DNA from: Pseudomonas lini | GTDB lineage: Bacteria; Pseudomonadota; Gammaproteobacteria; Pseudomonadales; Pseudomonadaceae | Length of the DNA stretch: 64,000 nt | Direction: 5' to 3' | Assembly: GCF_964063345.1 (NCBI RefSeq) | Contig: NZ_OZ061318.1 | Span: 1,240,001-1,304,000, forward strand | Part shown: positions 33,453 to 45,400 of the stretch, one piece after another | Position numbering within the stretch: the stretch's first letter is position 1 | Layout: every line of letters starts with the position of its first letter | Translations under genes and position numbers: made by a program | Notes under the pieces: model-generated | Told to the model about the DNA's origin: nothing | The model's input: the letters and a program-made list of their open reading frames with translations, nothing else | Databases searched by the model: none

Positions 33453-36400
33453 TCAGCCCACTCGCGCCATGCAATGCTCGATCAACGCCTCAAGCTCGCG
33501 TTGATAATCCTGCATGAACGACTCCATGGTGCTGGCTCGATAACGCTGGGTGCTGTAGATGCAGCGCAGCGCCAACTGACCGTCGTACACCTGGCCGACA
33601 ACCTCCAGCCAGTTACCCAGATTGGCCTGCAGGCTGTAGTTGTCGCCGGTTTCTTCCAGCGCCGGCACCAGCAGCGCTTGCTCGTCGAAGCTCTGGTCGA
33701 ACTGGCCCAGATAGTTGAACGTCACCCGTGCCTGCGGCAGGTCGGCCAACTGGCGGGCCAGTTGCGGGCCGGCCAGATGACGCAACACGCCGTAGCCGAT
33801 GCCCTTCTGCGGGATGGCCGCCAACTGCGCCTGCACGTTGACAATCGACGCGCCGATGTCCGCGCTGTCTGGGGTGAGCCGTACCGGGAACATGCTGGTG
33901 AACCAGCCCAGGCTGCGACTCAGGTCGATGTTCTCGAACAGGTCCTCGCGGCCGTGCCCTTCCAGCAAAATCAGCGCCGACGGTTGTTCGCTCCAGCGAC
34001 ACAACGCCCGGCTCAGGGCCGACAACAGCAAATCATTGATCTGCGTGCGATAGACCGCCGGCGCCTGCTTGAGCAATTGTTCGGTGTGCTCGCGGGACAA
34101 CTTGAGCCGCGCCTGAGCCTGGTGACGCACCTGATTCTTGCCGCGACGGTTGTCGCACGGCAGGTCGACGCTCGGCTGGTCCAGTTGCTCCAGCCAGTAG
34201 CCCAATTCCTGCTCGGCAATCACCGGCGCCTGCGCCTGCAGGGCTTCGGCAAATGCGCGATAGCTGCTGGTGCGGATCGGCAGTTGCGGTTCGATGCCCA
34301 TCACGCAAGCCTCGTAGGCCACCTTCAAGTCGTCGAGCAGAATCCGCCACGACACGGTGTCGACCACCAGATGGTGGATGACCATCAACAGCCGCGCCTG
34401 GCCGTCCGGCAAGGCGATGTGCACCACACGCCAGGCCGGTCCATCGTCGAGTTTGAGGCTGCGCTGAGTCAGGTTGGCCAAGGCTTCTACCTGCTCGCTG
34501 CTCTCGACTTCACGGCGCCACAGCACCGGCTCGCGGCGTTCGGTCGGTGCGGCATAGCGCTGCAACCAGCGCCCGCCTTCCTGACAGAAGCGCAGGCGCA
34601 AGGTGTCGTGGTGGTTTTCGATCCAGCCCAGCGCTTGCTCCAGGGCATCCAGATCCAGCGTCTGACGCGCACTCAGCAAAAACGACTGGTTGTAGTGATG
34701 AGACTCGGCCATGCCTTCGGCAAAGAACCACTCCTGGATCGGCAGCAGATTGAACAACCCTTCACTGGCCACATGGGTGAGGTCCACCGACGGTTGCGCG
34801 GTGCTCGCCTTGACCACGTCCTGTTCGACGATGCCGGCGATGGTCTGGTAGCGCATCAGATCGCGCAGCTTGAGTTCCATCTGCAGGGTCGGGTGGTTCC
34901 TGACCCGGGAAATCACTTGCAGGCTCAGGATCGAGTCGCCGCCCAGTTCGAAGAAGTTATCGCTGATACCGACCTGCTCCACCTGCAACACCTGCGACCA
35001 GATCTCCGCCAGCAGTTCTTCCTGCTGATTGCGCGGGGCGACATATTCCTCACTTTTGAATTCCGGCTCGGGCAATGCCTTGCGGTCAAGCTTGCCGTTG
35101 GGGGTGATCGGGAAGGCACTGAGGCAAACGATCTGCGCCGGCACCATGTATTCAGGCAAGGTGGTGCGCAGACCGGCCTTGAGTTCATCGCACAGCGCCT
35201 TATCATCCAAGTGCTGCCCGGCATCGGTGACGACATAACCGATCAGTTGCTTGCCGGAGGCGTTGTCCCGGGCGATCACCAAGGCGTCGCTGACCTGCGC
35301 CAGTTGCCGCAGGCTGGCCTCGACTTCACCGAGCTCGATGCGGAACCCGCGCACCTTGACCTGATGGTCGATGCGGCCGACGTAATCGACCACGCCGTCC
35401 TGACGCAAGCGCACCAGGTCGCCGGTGCGGTACAGCCGCTCGCCACTGGCAAACGGGTTGGGCACGAAGCGTTCGCAGGTCAGGTCTGGCCGACCGTGAT
35501 AACCACGGGCAACCCCGTAGCCACCGATGTACAACTCGCCGGCAAACCCGGGCGGCAGCGGATTCAGTTCTTCATCCAGCACATACAGGGAACGCGCACC
35601 CACCGCCCGGCCGATCGGCGCATAAGCCGCTTCACACTGCTGGCTCACCGGCACTTTCCACAGCATCGGCGTGACCACGGTTTCCGTCGGGCCGTAGCCG
35701 TTGGTGAAGTACTCGGGACGCAGCGCTGCCTTGACCTGTTCGAAGGTCTGGTCTGGCACCGCGTCGCCGCCGAAGCAATAGATGCGCACCGGTGGCGGTG
35801 CGATACCGCTGGCTGCGGCGTACTCGGCCAGTTGCTTGAGGTAGGCCGGCGGGAAGCAGGCGATGGTCACGCCATACTCGTGCAGCGCTTGGTAAGTCTG
35901 CTCCGGCGTCCACAGGCAACCGTCCCGCACCACCAGCCGACCGCCGCTGTACAGCGTACTCAACCAGCGCTCATGAGCACCGTCGAAGGCGAACGACATG
36001 AAGTGCAGTTCGCAACTGCGGGTGTCCATTTCATACAGTTTGGCGATGGCCTGACAGTGCATGCTCAGTGGTCCTTGGGTAACCGCCACACCTTTTGGCC
36101 GCCCGGTAGAACCCGAGGTGTAAACCAGATAAGCCAGCCCTTGCTCCAGCACGCGACACACCGGCGCCTCATCGGCATAACGGGACTCGTCGAGGTGATC
36201 CAGCTCAAGGCGCAACAGACCCTCGGGCGCCGGTAACGTCGTTCGCAGGCTGCTCTGGGTCAGCAGCAGCGCCATGCCCGAATCTTCGATCATGTACGCC
36301 AGACGCTCCGGCGGATAATCGATGTCCAGCGGCACATACGCAGCGCCGCTTTTGAGCACGGCGAGGAAGCTGACGACCATTTCCAGCGAACGCGGCAGTG

Positions 36401-39400
36401 CCACGCCGATCACCACTTCCGGCCCCGCGCCATGCTCGATCAAGCAATGGGCCAGACGATTGGCCCGGCGTTCCAGTTCGCCGTAGCTCAGGCTCAGCCC
36501 GGCACATTGCACCGCAATGGCTTCAGGCTGAGTCAGTGCGTGTCGACTGATCAGCTCCGGCAACAACTGCGGCTGATGATCCGCTGGCGGTTCGGCGCTC
36601 CAGGTTTGCATCGCCTGCCATTGTTCAGGCGACAGGCGCTGCAGGTTACCCAGCCGTTCGTCAGGCGCGCGCATCATCGCCTCGAGGGTGTTTTCCAGGG
36701 TCAGGCGAATTCCTTCCACCGCCTCAGCATTGAAGTGGCTGCGCAGGTACAGGTACTCAATTGATAGTTCGTCGCCGAGCGTCACCGCCAGGTCCATCGG
36801 CACGTTCGTCACGTCATGGCCGATGGATTTGCCGAAGCTCAGGCCGGTATCGTTGTCCTCTTGCAGGCGATCGTCGATCGGGTAGTTCTCGAACACGATA
36901 ATGCTGTCGAACAGCGCCTGCCCGCCCAGGCCGGACCAGCGTTGCACGTCCGCCAACGGAGCCTGGGAATGGTCGCGGATATCCAGGTTGTACGCCTGGA
37001 TCCGGTTCAGCCAGTCTGCCAGAGGCTGATCCGGTTCCAGCGTTTGAATGATCGGCAAGGTGTTGATGAACAGACCCAGCATGTTGCCGACATTGGGCAA
37101 ACTCTCGGGACGCCCGGACACCGTGGCCCCAAAGGTCACGGTGTTTTTCCCGGTGTAGCGCTGCAACAGCAGCAACCATGCGCCCTGGATCAACGTGTTC
37201 GGCGTAATCCGCAGATCGCGGCAGAACTGCAGCAGACGATCGGTCTGTTGCGCGTCCCAATGGGAGTAAATGGCGTTGTGGCCAGGTTCATCGGACACAT
37301 GCCGTGGATGGATGGCCTGGCTCAACGCCGTCGCCTCGTTGACCGGGGCCAGCCGGGCTTTCCAGAACAGCTCCCGGGCGTCCTGGTCCTGGGTTTGCAA
37401 CCAGGCAATGAAGTCGCGGTAGCGGCCGTTTTCTGCGCTGATTTCACCCTTGGCGTAGTGCTGGATCACCTCACCAAACAGCCGCGAACTGCTCCAGCCG
37501 TCCATCAAGATGTGGTGACTGGTCCAGACCATCTGATACTGATCTTCAGTGCTGCGAATCAACAACACTCGCTGCAGTGGCGCCTGGGTCAGCTCGAAGC
37601 CTCGCGCGCGGTCCTCGGCGGCCCGCGCGGCGATGTCCGCCTCGCTGGCGTCGCGATCGCGCCAGTCGAGCACCTGCAAATCGAGCGTCGCCTGACGCTG
37701 GACTATTTGCAGCGGTTTGGCCAAGCCATCGTGCCAATGGAAGCTGGTGCGCAGGATGGCCTGACGCGCGATGACCGCCTCCCAGGCCTTGCGGAAACGC
37801 TCAACATCCAGACCGCCCACCGGCAAACTGATCTGATTGACGTACAGGCTCGAACCATTGTCCGACAAGGTGTGGAACAGCATGCCCTCTTGCATCGGCG
37901 ACAGCGGATAAATGTCTTCGATCCGGGACGGGGCTACCGGCAAGGCGTCCAGTCGGGCCTGATCCAGATGCGCCAACGGGAAGTCCGACGGTGTGACTCC
38001 ATGGCTGTCCGGGTGGCAGCAATGCTCGATCAGCAGCTCCAGTTCCCGGGCGTACTCCTCGGCCAGGCGTTCGATGGTCGAGGCATTGAACATGTGCGTG
38101 CTGAATGACCAGCCAACACTCAACTCGCCGCCGTACACTTGGCCATTGAGCGTCAGCCAGTTACCCAGCAGCGCATCGTTACTGTGCTCTGCGCCCTTGA
38201 CCTCATCGGCCGGCACAAACAAGGCACCGCTCTGGCTATCGAAGCTACCATCGAACTGGCCCAGGTAGTTGAAGGTGATACGCGGTGTCGGCAGGGTCCG
38301 CAGCGACGCCTGGCAAGCCTCGTCACCCAGATAACGCAGCACACCGTAACCAATGCCACGATCCGGAATCGCGCGCAGTTGCTCCTTGATTTGCTTGATC
38401 GAGCCGGCCAGCTCCTGGGTCGGGGTCAATTTGACCGGGAACAGGCTGGTGAACCAGCCTACGGTGCGGGTCAGATCGAGGTCGTCGAACACATCTTCAC
38501 GACCATGGCCTTCGAGCTGAATCAGCACCGACGACTGTTCGCTCCAACGGGCGATCACCCGTGCCAGCGCCGTCAGCAACAGGTCGTTGACCTGTGTGCG
38601 GTAAGCCGCCGGGGTCTGTTGCAGCAGACGTCGGGTCAAGGTCGGGTTCAGGCGACTGTAAAGCGTCAAGGCATGGCGGCTCTGCAGGCTACCCTGGGGG
38701 TTATCTTGCGGCAGCGGCGCGCCGTCCGAGCGCTGCGCCTGCCAGTAAGGCAGTTGTCCAAGCAGCGATTCACTGCGGGCGTGACGTTGCAATTGCTCCG
38801 CCCAATGCTTGAAGGACGTGGTCTTGGCCGCCAATGCCAACGGTTCGCCGGCCAGTAACTGGCGGTAGCTGCCCTGCAAATCCTCCAGCAGGATCCGCCA
38901 CGACACACCATCGACCACCAGGTGATGAACGATCAACAACAAGCGCTGTTCGCCCTCAGGCAAATCGAACAATACCGCGCGCAACAACGGGCCTTGTTGC
39001 AGATCCAGGCTGCGTTGGGCGTGTTCGGCGACGCGTTCCAGGTGGGCGGCGTCACTGACCGATTCCAGCCACAACGGCGACAGGCGCTGTTGTTCCACGG
39101 TCCGATAGCTCGCCGACCAGCTGCCTGGGGTTTGTGTAAAGCCCAGGCGCAGGCCATCGTGATGATCGATCAGCGCGTGCAAGGCCTGCTCAAGCGGCGC
39201 AGCCATCAGAGGGTTCAACGGTTTGAGCAGCACCGACTGATTCCAGTGATGACGCTGCGGCAAGGGTTGTTCGAAGAACCATTGCTGAATCGGCAGCAAC
39301 GGCGTCTCACCTGTCACCGGGCCTTGATCGGTTGGCGCCAGGGCTTTGCCGAGTTGCGCGACAGTGGCCAGCCCCTGGACAGTCTGCTGCTGGAACAGAT

Positions 39401-42400
39401 CCTTGGGCGTGAAGCTGATTCCCTGCTGACGCGCCCGGCTCACCACCTGAATGGAGATGATCGAGTCGCCGCCCAGGGTGAAGAAGTTGTCGGTCACGCC
39501 GACCCGTTCGAGTTTCAGAATGTCTTGCCAGATCCCGGCAATCTGCTGTTCCAGCGCGGTGCGCGGTGCCACGTAATCGCGTTGCAGCTGGTTGGCGTCC
39601 GGGGTCGGCAAGGCTTTGCGGTCGAGTTTGCCGTTGGGGGTCAGCGGCAATTGTTCAATGAACAGCCATTGCGCCGGCACCATGTAATCCGGCAGGTGCG
39701 CCTTGAGTCCGACCTTGAGCGCTTCGCTCAGATCGTCCTGCTGTTGCGGGCTCAGATCAGCCTGCATCGGCACCACATAAGCCGCCAGTTGCTGGCCACT
39801 ATGACCTTCCACCGCCAGCACCACGCCTTCGCGCACGCTGTCGTGGGCCAGCAGGCGCGCTTCGATTTCACCCAGTTCGATACGGAACCCGCGCACCTTG
39901 ACCTGATGATCGATGCGGCCGACGTATTCGATCAGGCCGTCATCACGCAAACGGGTCAGGTCGCCGGTGCGGTACATCCGCTCGCCATTGCTGGCCAGCG
40001 GGTTGGGCACAAAGCGCTCGGCGGTCAGGCCCGGACGGAACAGATAGCCACGGGTAATGCCGTCGCCGGCCAGGTACAGCTCGGCAGCAACGCCAATCGG
40101 CGCGGCCTGCAACTGGGCATCGAGCAAGTGCGCGGTGGTGTTCACCAGCGGCCGGCCGATGTTCGCTTGGCCGCCGGCTTCGCGACGGGTGCAGGTCGAA
40201 TAGGTGGTGTCTTCCGACGGCCCGTACAAATCGTAAACGTGTTCGACCGAAGTCTCGCGGTACAGAGTGTCCACCAGGCCTTGCTTGAGCGGTTCACCCG
40301 CAAGATTGATGATGCGCACACCTGAAGGGATCTGCCCGGCGCGCTGCAAGGCCGCGATGGCCGACGGCACGGTGTTGATCAGGCGCACCTGATCGCGCTC
40401 CGGCAGGTCCGGCAATTCCAGGGCGTTGCGCGCCATGATGATCGAGCCACCGCGGGCCAGAGTGACGAAAATTTCCCACACCGACAGGTCGAAGCACACC
40501 GAAGTCGAGGCCAGCACGCCTTGCAGATCTTCCTCGCTGTACACCTCGTGCGACCAGTGGATCAACGCCTGCACGTTGCGATGAGCAATCGCCACGCCTT
40601 TGGGTTTACCGGTGGAACCGGAGGTATAAATCACATAAGCCAGGTTGGCGGAGTCGATCCGGCCCTCAAGGTTGTGCGGCGCGAGGTCGGTAAAGGCCTG
40701 CCCGCCCGCCTCGACCCACACCACTTGGGCTTGGGTCTCGGGCAATTGCGACAGCAAATGCGGCTGCGTCAGCAACACCCGCGCCTGACTGTCGTCGAGC
40801 ATGTAGGCCACGCGATCCGCCGGGTAGTCCGGGTCCAGCGGCACGTAGGTGCCACCGGCCTTGAGCACTGCCATCAAGGCAATCACCAGCTCGGCGGAAC
40901 GGGGCATCGCCACGCCCACGCGGATTTCCGCACCGACACCCAGCGTTTGCAGATGACGGGCCAGTTGATTGGCGCGGCGATTGAGTTCGCCATAGGTCAG
41001 CTCGGCGCCGGCATGCCGCAAGGCAATCGCCTGTGGCCGAGCTTCGACCTGGGCTTCAAAGCCCTGATGGATCAAGGCTTGGGCCGGGTACGCTGCGTGA
41101 TGGTCATTCCATTCGGCCAGCGTGCGCAGCTCGGTCGCCGGCAACAGGCCGATCTCACCCAGCAAACGTTGCGGTGCGTCGAGGAACTGGCGCAGCACTT
41201 CTTCCAGATGAGCGGCCAGGCCGACAATGCTGCGCTCGGCGAAGTGCTCGGTGAGATAGTTGAAGTCCAGGCTCAACACCTCGCCGGCACCGGCAATCAG
41301 CGTCAGGCCGTAGTTGGTTTGCTCACGGTGTTCGAGACCGCTGAAACGCAAGCCGCCCGGATTGGCCTCCAGGGTGTCGGACACCGGGTAGTTTTCGAAC
41401 ACCAGCAAGGTGTCGAACAACGCTTCGCCGTTGAGCGCGGCCAGGCGTTGAATGTCTTGCAACGGCGTCTGTTCGTAATCACGCAGCAGCAGGTTCTTGT
41501 CCTGCACGCTGCGCACCCAGTCGCTGACACTGCAGGTCGCTGGCGGGCTGGCGATCACTGGCAGGGTATTGATGAACAGGCCCAACTGTTGCTCGATGCC
41601 CGGCAGGTCCACCGGGCGACCGGACACCGTCGCGCCGAACGCGACACTGCTCTGCCCGGTATAGCGCTGCAACACCAGCAGCCACGCGGCTTGCACCAAA
41701 CTGTTGAGCGTCACTTGCTGCTGGCGCGAAAAACCGTTGAGGCGCTGGGTAAAGGCTGCGTCAAAGGTCAGCTTATGCACGCCTTTGCCGGGGCCGGGCA
41801 CGGTTTGCCCGTGGCAGGCCGAGGCCAGCCGCGTCGGTTCGTCCAGTTCGGCCAATTGCCCGCGCCAGAAGGCTTGCGCCGCGTCCTTGTCCTGGCGTTG
41901 CAGCCAGGCCAGGAAGTCGCGATAACGGCCCTGCGCACTCGGCACCGGATGCCCGGCGTAATCCTGCAGCACTTCGCCAAACATCCGCGAGTTGCTCCAG
42001 CCGTCCATGAGAATGTGGTGGCAAGTGAAGATCAGACGATGACGGTCATCGGCGGTGCGCAACAGGCACAGGCGCAGCAGCGGCGGATTCTGCAAGTCGA
42101 AACCGCGTTCGCGATCAGCCAAGGCACGGGCCTCAAGCACGGCTTGCAGATCCGGTTCGTCGCGCACATCCACTTCCGGCATTTCCAGGGTCAGCTGGCG
42201 ATAGATCACTTGCAGCGGTGTATCGAGGCCCTCGCGCCCCCAGATGAAACCGGCGCGCAGCACTTCATGACGGTCCACCACCCGCTGCCACGCTTGCTGG
42301 AAGCGCGGTACATCCAGACCGTCGATATCCAGCAGCATCTGATAGACGTAAGCGCTGGCGTCGGCGTCGTACAGGCTGTGGAACAGAATGCCCTGCTGCA

Positions 42401-45400
42401 TCGGCGCCAGCGGGTAAATGTCCTCGATCCGCTGCGCGGCGATTGGCAGGCTGTCCAGATGCGTTTGGGACAACCCGGCCAACGGCACATCGGAAGGGGT
42501 CAGGCCACCGCTCGGATGGCTAAGGCAATGGTCGATCAACTCGCCCAGCGCAACTTCATAAGCGCGAGCCAGGGCGTTGATGGTCGCCTCTTCGAACACG
42601 TCACCGCTGTAAGTCCAGGTCAGGCTCAATTGCCCTTGGTAGACGCGACCGTCGATGGTCAGCCAGTTGCTCATCGGCGCCTGTTCGTCCTGCCCGGCGC
42701 CCTTGTCTTCGGTGGCCGGCACCCACAGGGCGCCTTCGTCGAAGTTGTTATCGAACTGCCCCAGGTAGTTGAACGTCACCTTGGGTTGGGACAAACCGCT
42801 CAGGGCTGCCTGCGCAGCGTCGCTGCCCAGATACCGCAGCAAGCCAAAGCCGATGCCTTTGTTCGGGATCGAGCGCAGTTGTTCCTTGATGCCCTTGATG
42901 GACGCTTCGAGGCTGGCCTGCGGAGTCAGGCGCACCGGGAACATGCTGGTGAACCAGCCCACGGTGCGGCTCAGGTCGAGGTCATCGAACAGGTCTTCGC
43001 GGCCATGCCCTTCGAGCTGCACCAGAGCGCTGTCGGAGGCGGTCCATTCACACAAAACCCGGGCCAGTGCGGTCAACAGCAAATCGTTGACCTGAGTGCG
43101 ATACACCGCCGGCGCCTGTTGCAGCAGTTGCCGGGTGCGCTCGGCATCCAAACGGGTATCGACGCTGCGCTCGAAACGGTTCTGCAGTTGTCCTTGGGGG
43201 TTGTCCAGCGGCAAGTCCGCCGGCGCTTCGCTCAGTTGCCCGCGCCAGTAATCCAGCTCGGTTTCCAGCCCGGCGCTGCGCGCATAACCTTGCAGGCGTT
43301 CGCCCCAATCCTTGAACGCCGTGGTCTTGGCCGGCAGGCGCAACGGCGTGCCGGCGCTCAATTGCTGATAAGCAGTTTGCAGGTCTTCCAGCAGGATCCG
43401 CCACGACACACCATCGACCACCAAATGGTGGATCACCAACAGCAGTCGCTGGCTGGCATCGGGCAAGTCCACCAGGGCCGCACGAATCAACGGGCCGTCG
43501 CTCAGGTTCAGGCTGCGCTGCAACGCCAGGCACAGCGCCGGCAAAGCCTCGCTGTCTGGCAACGCCACAGTGCGCAACAGTGTGTTCGGCTGATCGACGG
43601 CGGCATGTTCCTGCACCCAGCCGCCTGCGGTTTGGCGATAGCGCAGACGCAAGGCATCGTGATGCCGTTGCAGATGTTCCAGAGCCTGCTCCAGCGCAGC
43701 CGCTTGCAGAGGCTCGGCGGGGGTCAGCAGGATCGACTGGTTCCAGTGCTGACGCTGAGGAATCTCGGTGGCGAAAAAGTACTGTTGAATCGGGGTCAGC
43801 ACGGCAGCGCCGAGCACATCACCTTGCATCGCCTGCACCGCATCGCTCTGCTGTGCGACGGTGGCCAGGCGTTGTACGGTCTGGTGCTGGAAGATGTCTT
43901 TGGGCGAGAAGCGGATGCCCGCCTGACGCGCCCGGCTGACCACCTGAATCGAGATGATCGAATCGCCGCCCAGTTCGAAGAAATTGTCGTTGAGGCCGAC
44001 CCGCTCGACTTTCAACACGTCCTGCCAGATCTCGGCCAGACGCTGTTCGAGTTCACTGCGCGGTGCCGCGTAAGCCTCTTGCACCAGGCTCACATCAGGG
44101 TTGGGCAATTGCTTGCGATCGAGCTTGCCGTTGGCCGTCAGCGGCAGACGGTCGAGGAACACCCAGCTGACCGGCACCATGTAGTCCGGCAGGGTTTCAC
44201 GCAATTGCGCCTTGATCGAATCGCGCAAGCCGGCATGGGCGTCCGCGTCCAGTGGTTCGCTCGGCACGATCCACGCGGCCAATTGCTGCCCACTGAGCCC
44301 TTCGACCGCCAGCACCACGGCTTCACGTACCGCGCCATGGTTGAGCAATTGGGTTTCTATTTCCCCCAGCTCGATACGGAAACCGCGAATTTTCACTTGA
44401 TGGTCGATACGGCCGATGTACTCGATCACCCCATCGCCGCGCAGCCGCGCCAGGTCGCCGGTGCGGTACAAACGTTCACCAGCCTGAGGATTGAACGGGT
44501 CCGGAACGAACCGGGTGGCGCTCATGCCCGGCTGGTTCAAATACCCCCGCGCAAGCCCGGCCCCGGCGATGTACAACTCGCCGATACAGCCTTGGGGCAC
44601 CAGGTTCAACGCGTCGTCGAGCAAGTACCACGACAGGTCGACAATCGGCTCGCCGATCGGGCTGCTGTGGGTCTGTTGCAAGTCCGCCATGGACAGCGGG
44701 CGATAGGTCACATGCACGGTGGTTTCGGTGATGCCGTACATGTTGATCAGGGTCGGCGCACGATCACCGAAACGCTCGAACCAGGGACGCAAACTCTGCA
44801 CTTCCAGCGCTTCGCCGCCAAACACCACGTAACGCAGCGCATGGTTGCGCGACGAAGCACTGGCTACTTGCATCAGCGGTTTGAACGCCGACGGCGTCTG
44901 GTTCAGAACGGTGACTTGTTCATCACAGAGCAAGGTGTAGAACTCTTCCGGCGAACGGGTGACGTCGTGGGGCACCACCACCAGTTTGCCGCCATGAAGC
45001 AGCGCGCCGAAAATTTCCCAGACCGAGAAGTCGAACGCGTAGGAATGGAACAGAGTCCAGCTGTCCTCGGGGCCGAAACCGAACCAGTGATCGGTGGCGC
45101 TGAACAGGCGAATGACATTGCCATGGGGCAGCAACGCGCCTTTGGGCTTGCCGGTGGACCCGGAGGTGTAAATCACATACGCGAGGTTGTCCGCGGTGGT
45201 TAGGCACGGCGGATTGGCCGTGCTGCTTTCCGGTAGCGGTTGATTCAGGTCCAGGCAGGCCAGTCCCGGTGGAATCGGTAGCTGCGCCAAGAGGTGGCCC
45301 TGGGTCAGCAACAGCTCGATCCCGCTGTCCTCGATCATGTAGCGCAAACGGTCGTCGGGGTAGCTCGGGTCCAGCGGTACATAAGCGCCACCGGCCTTCA

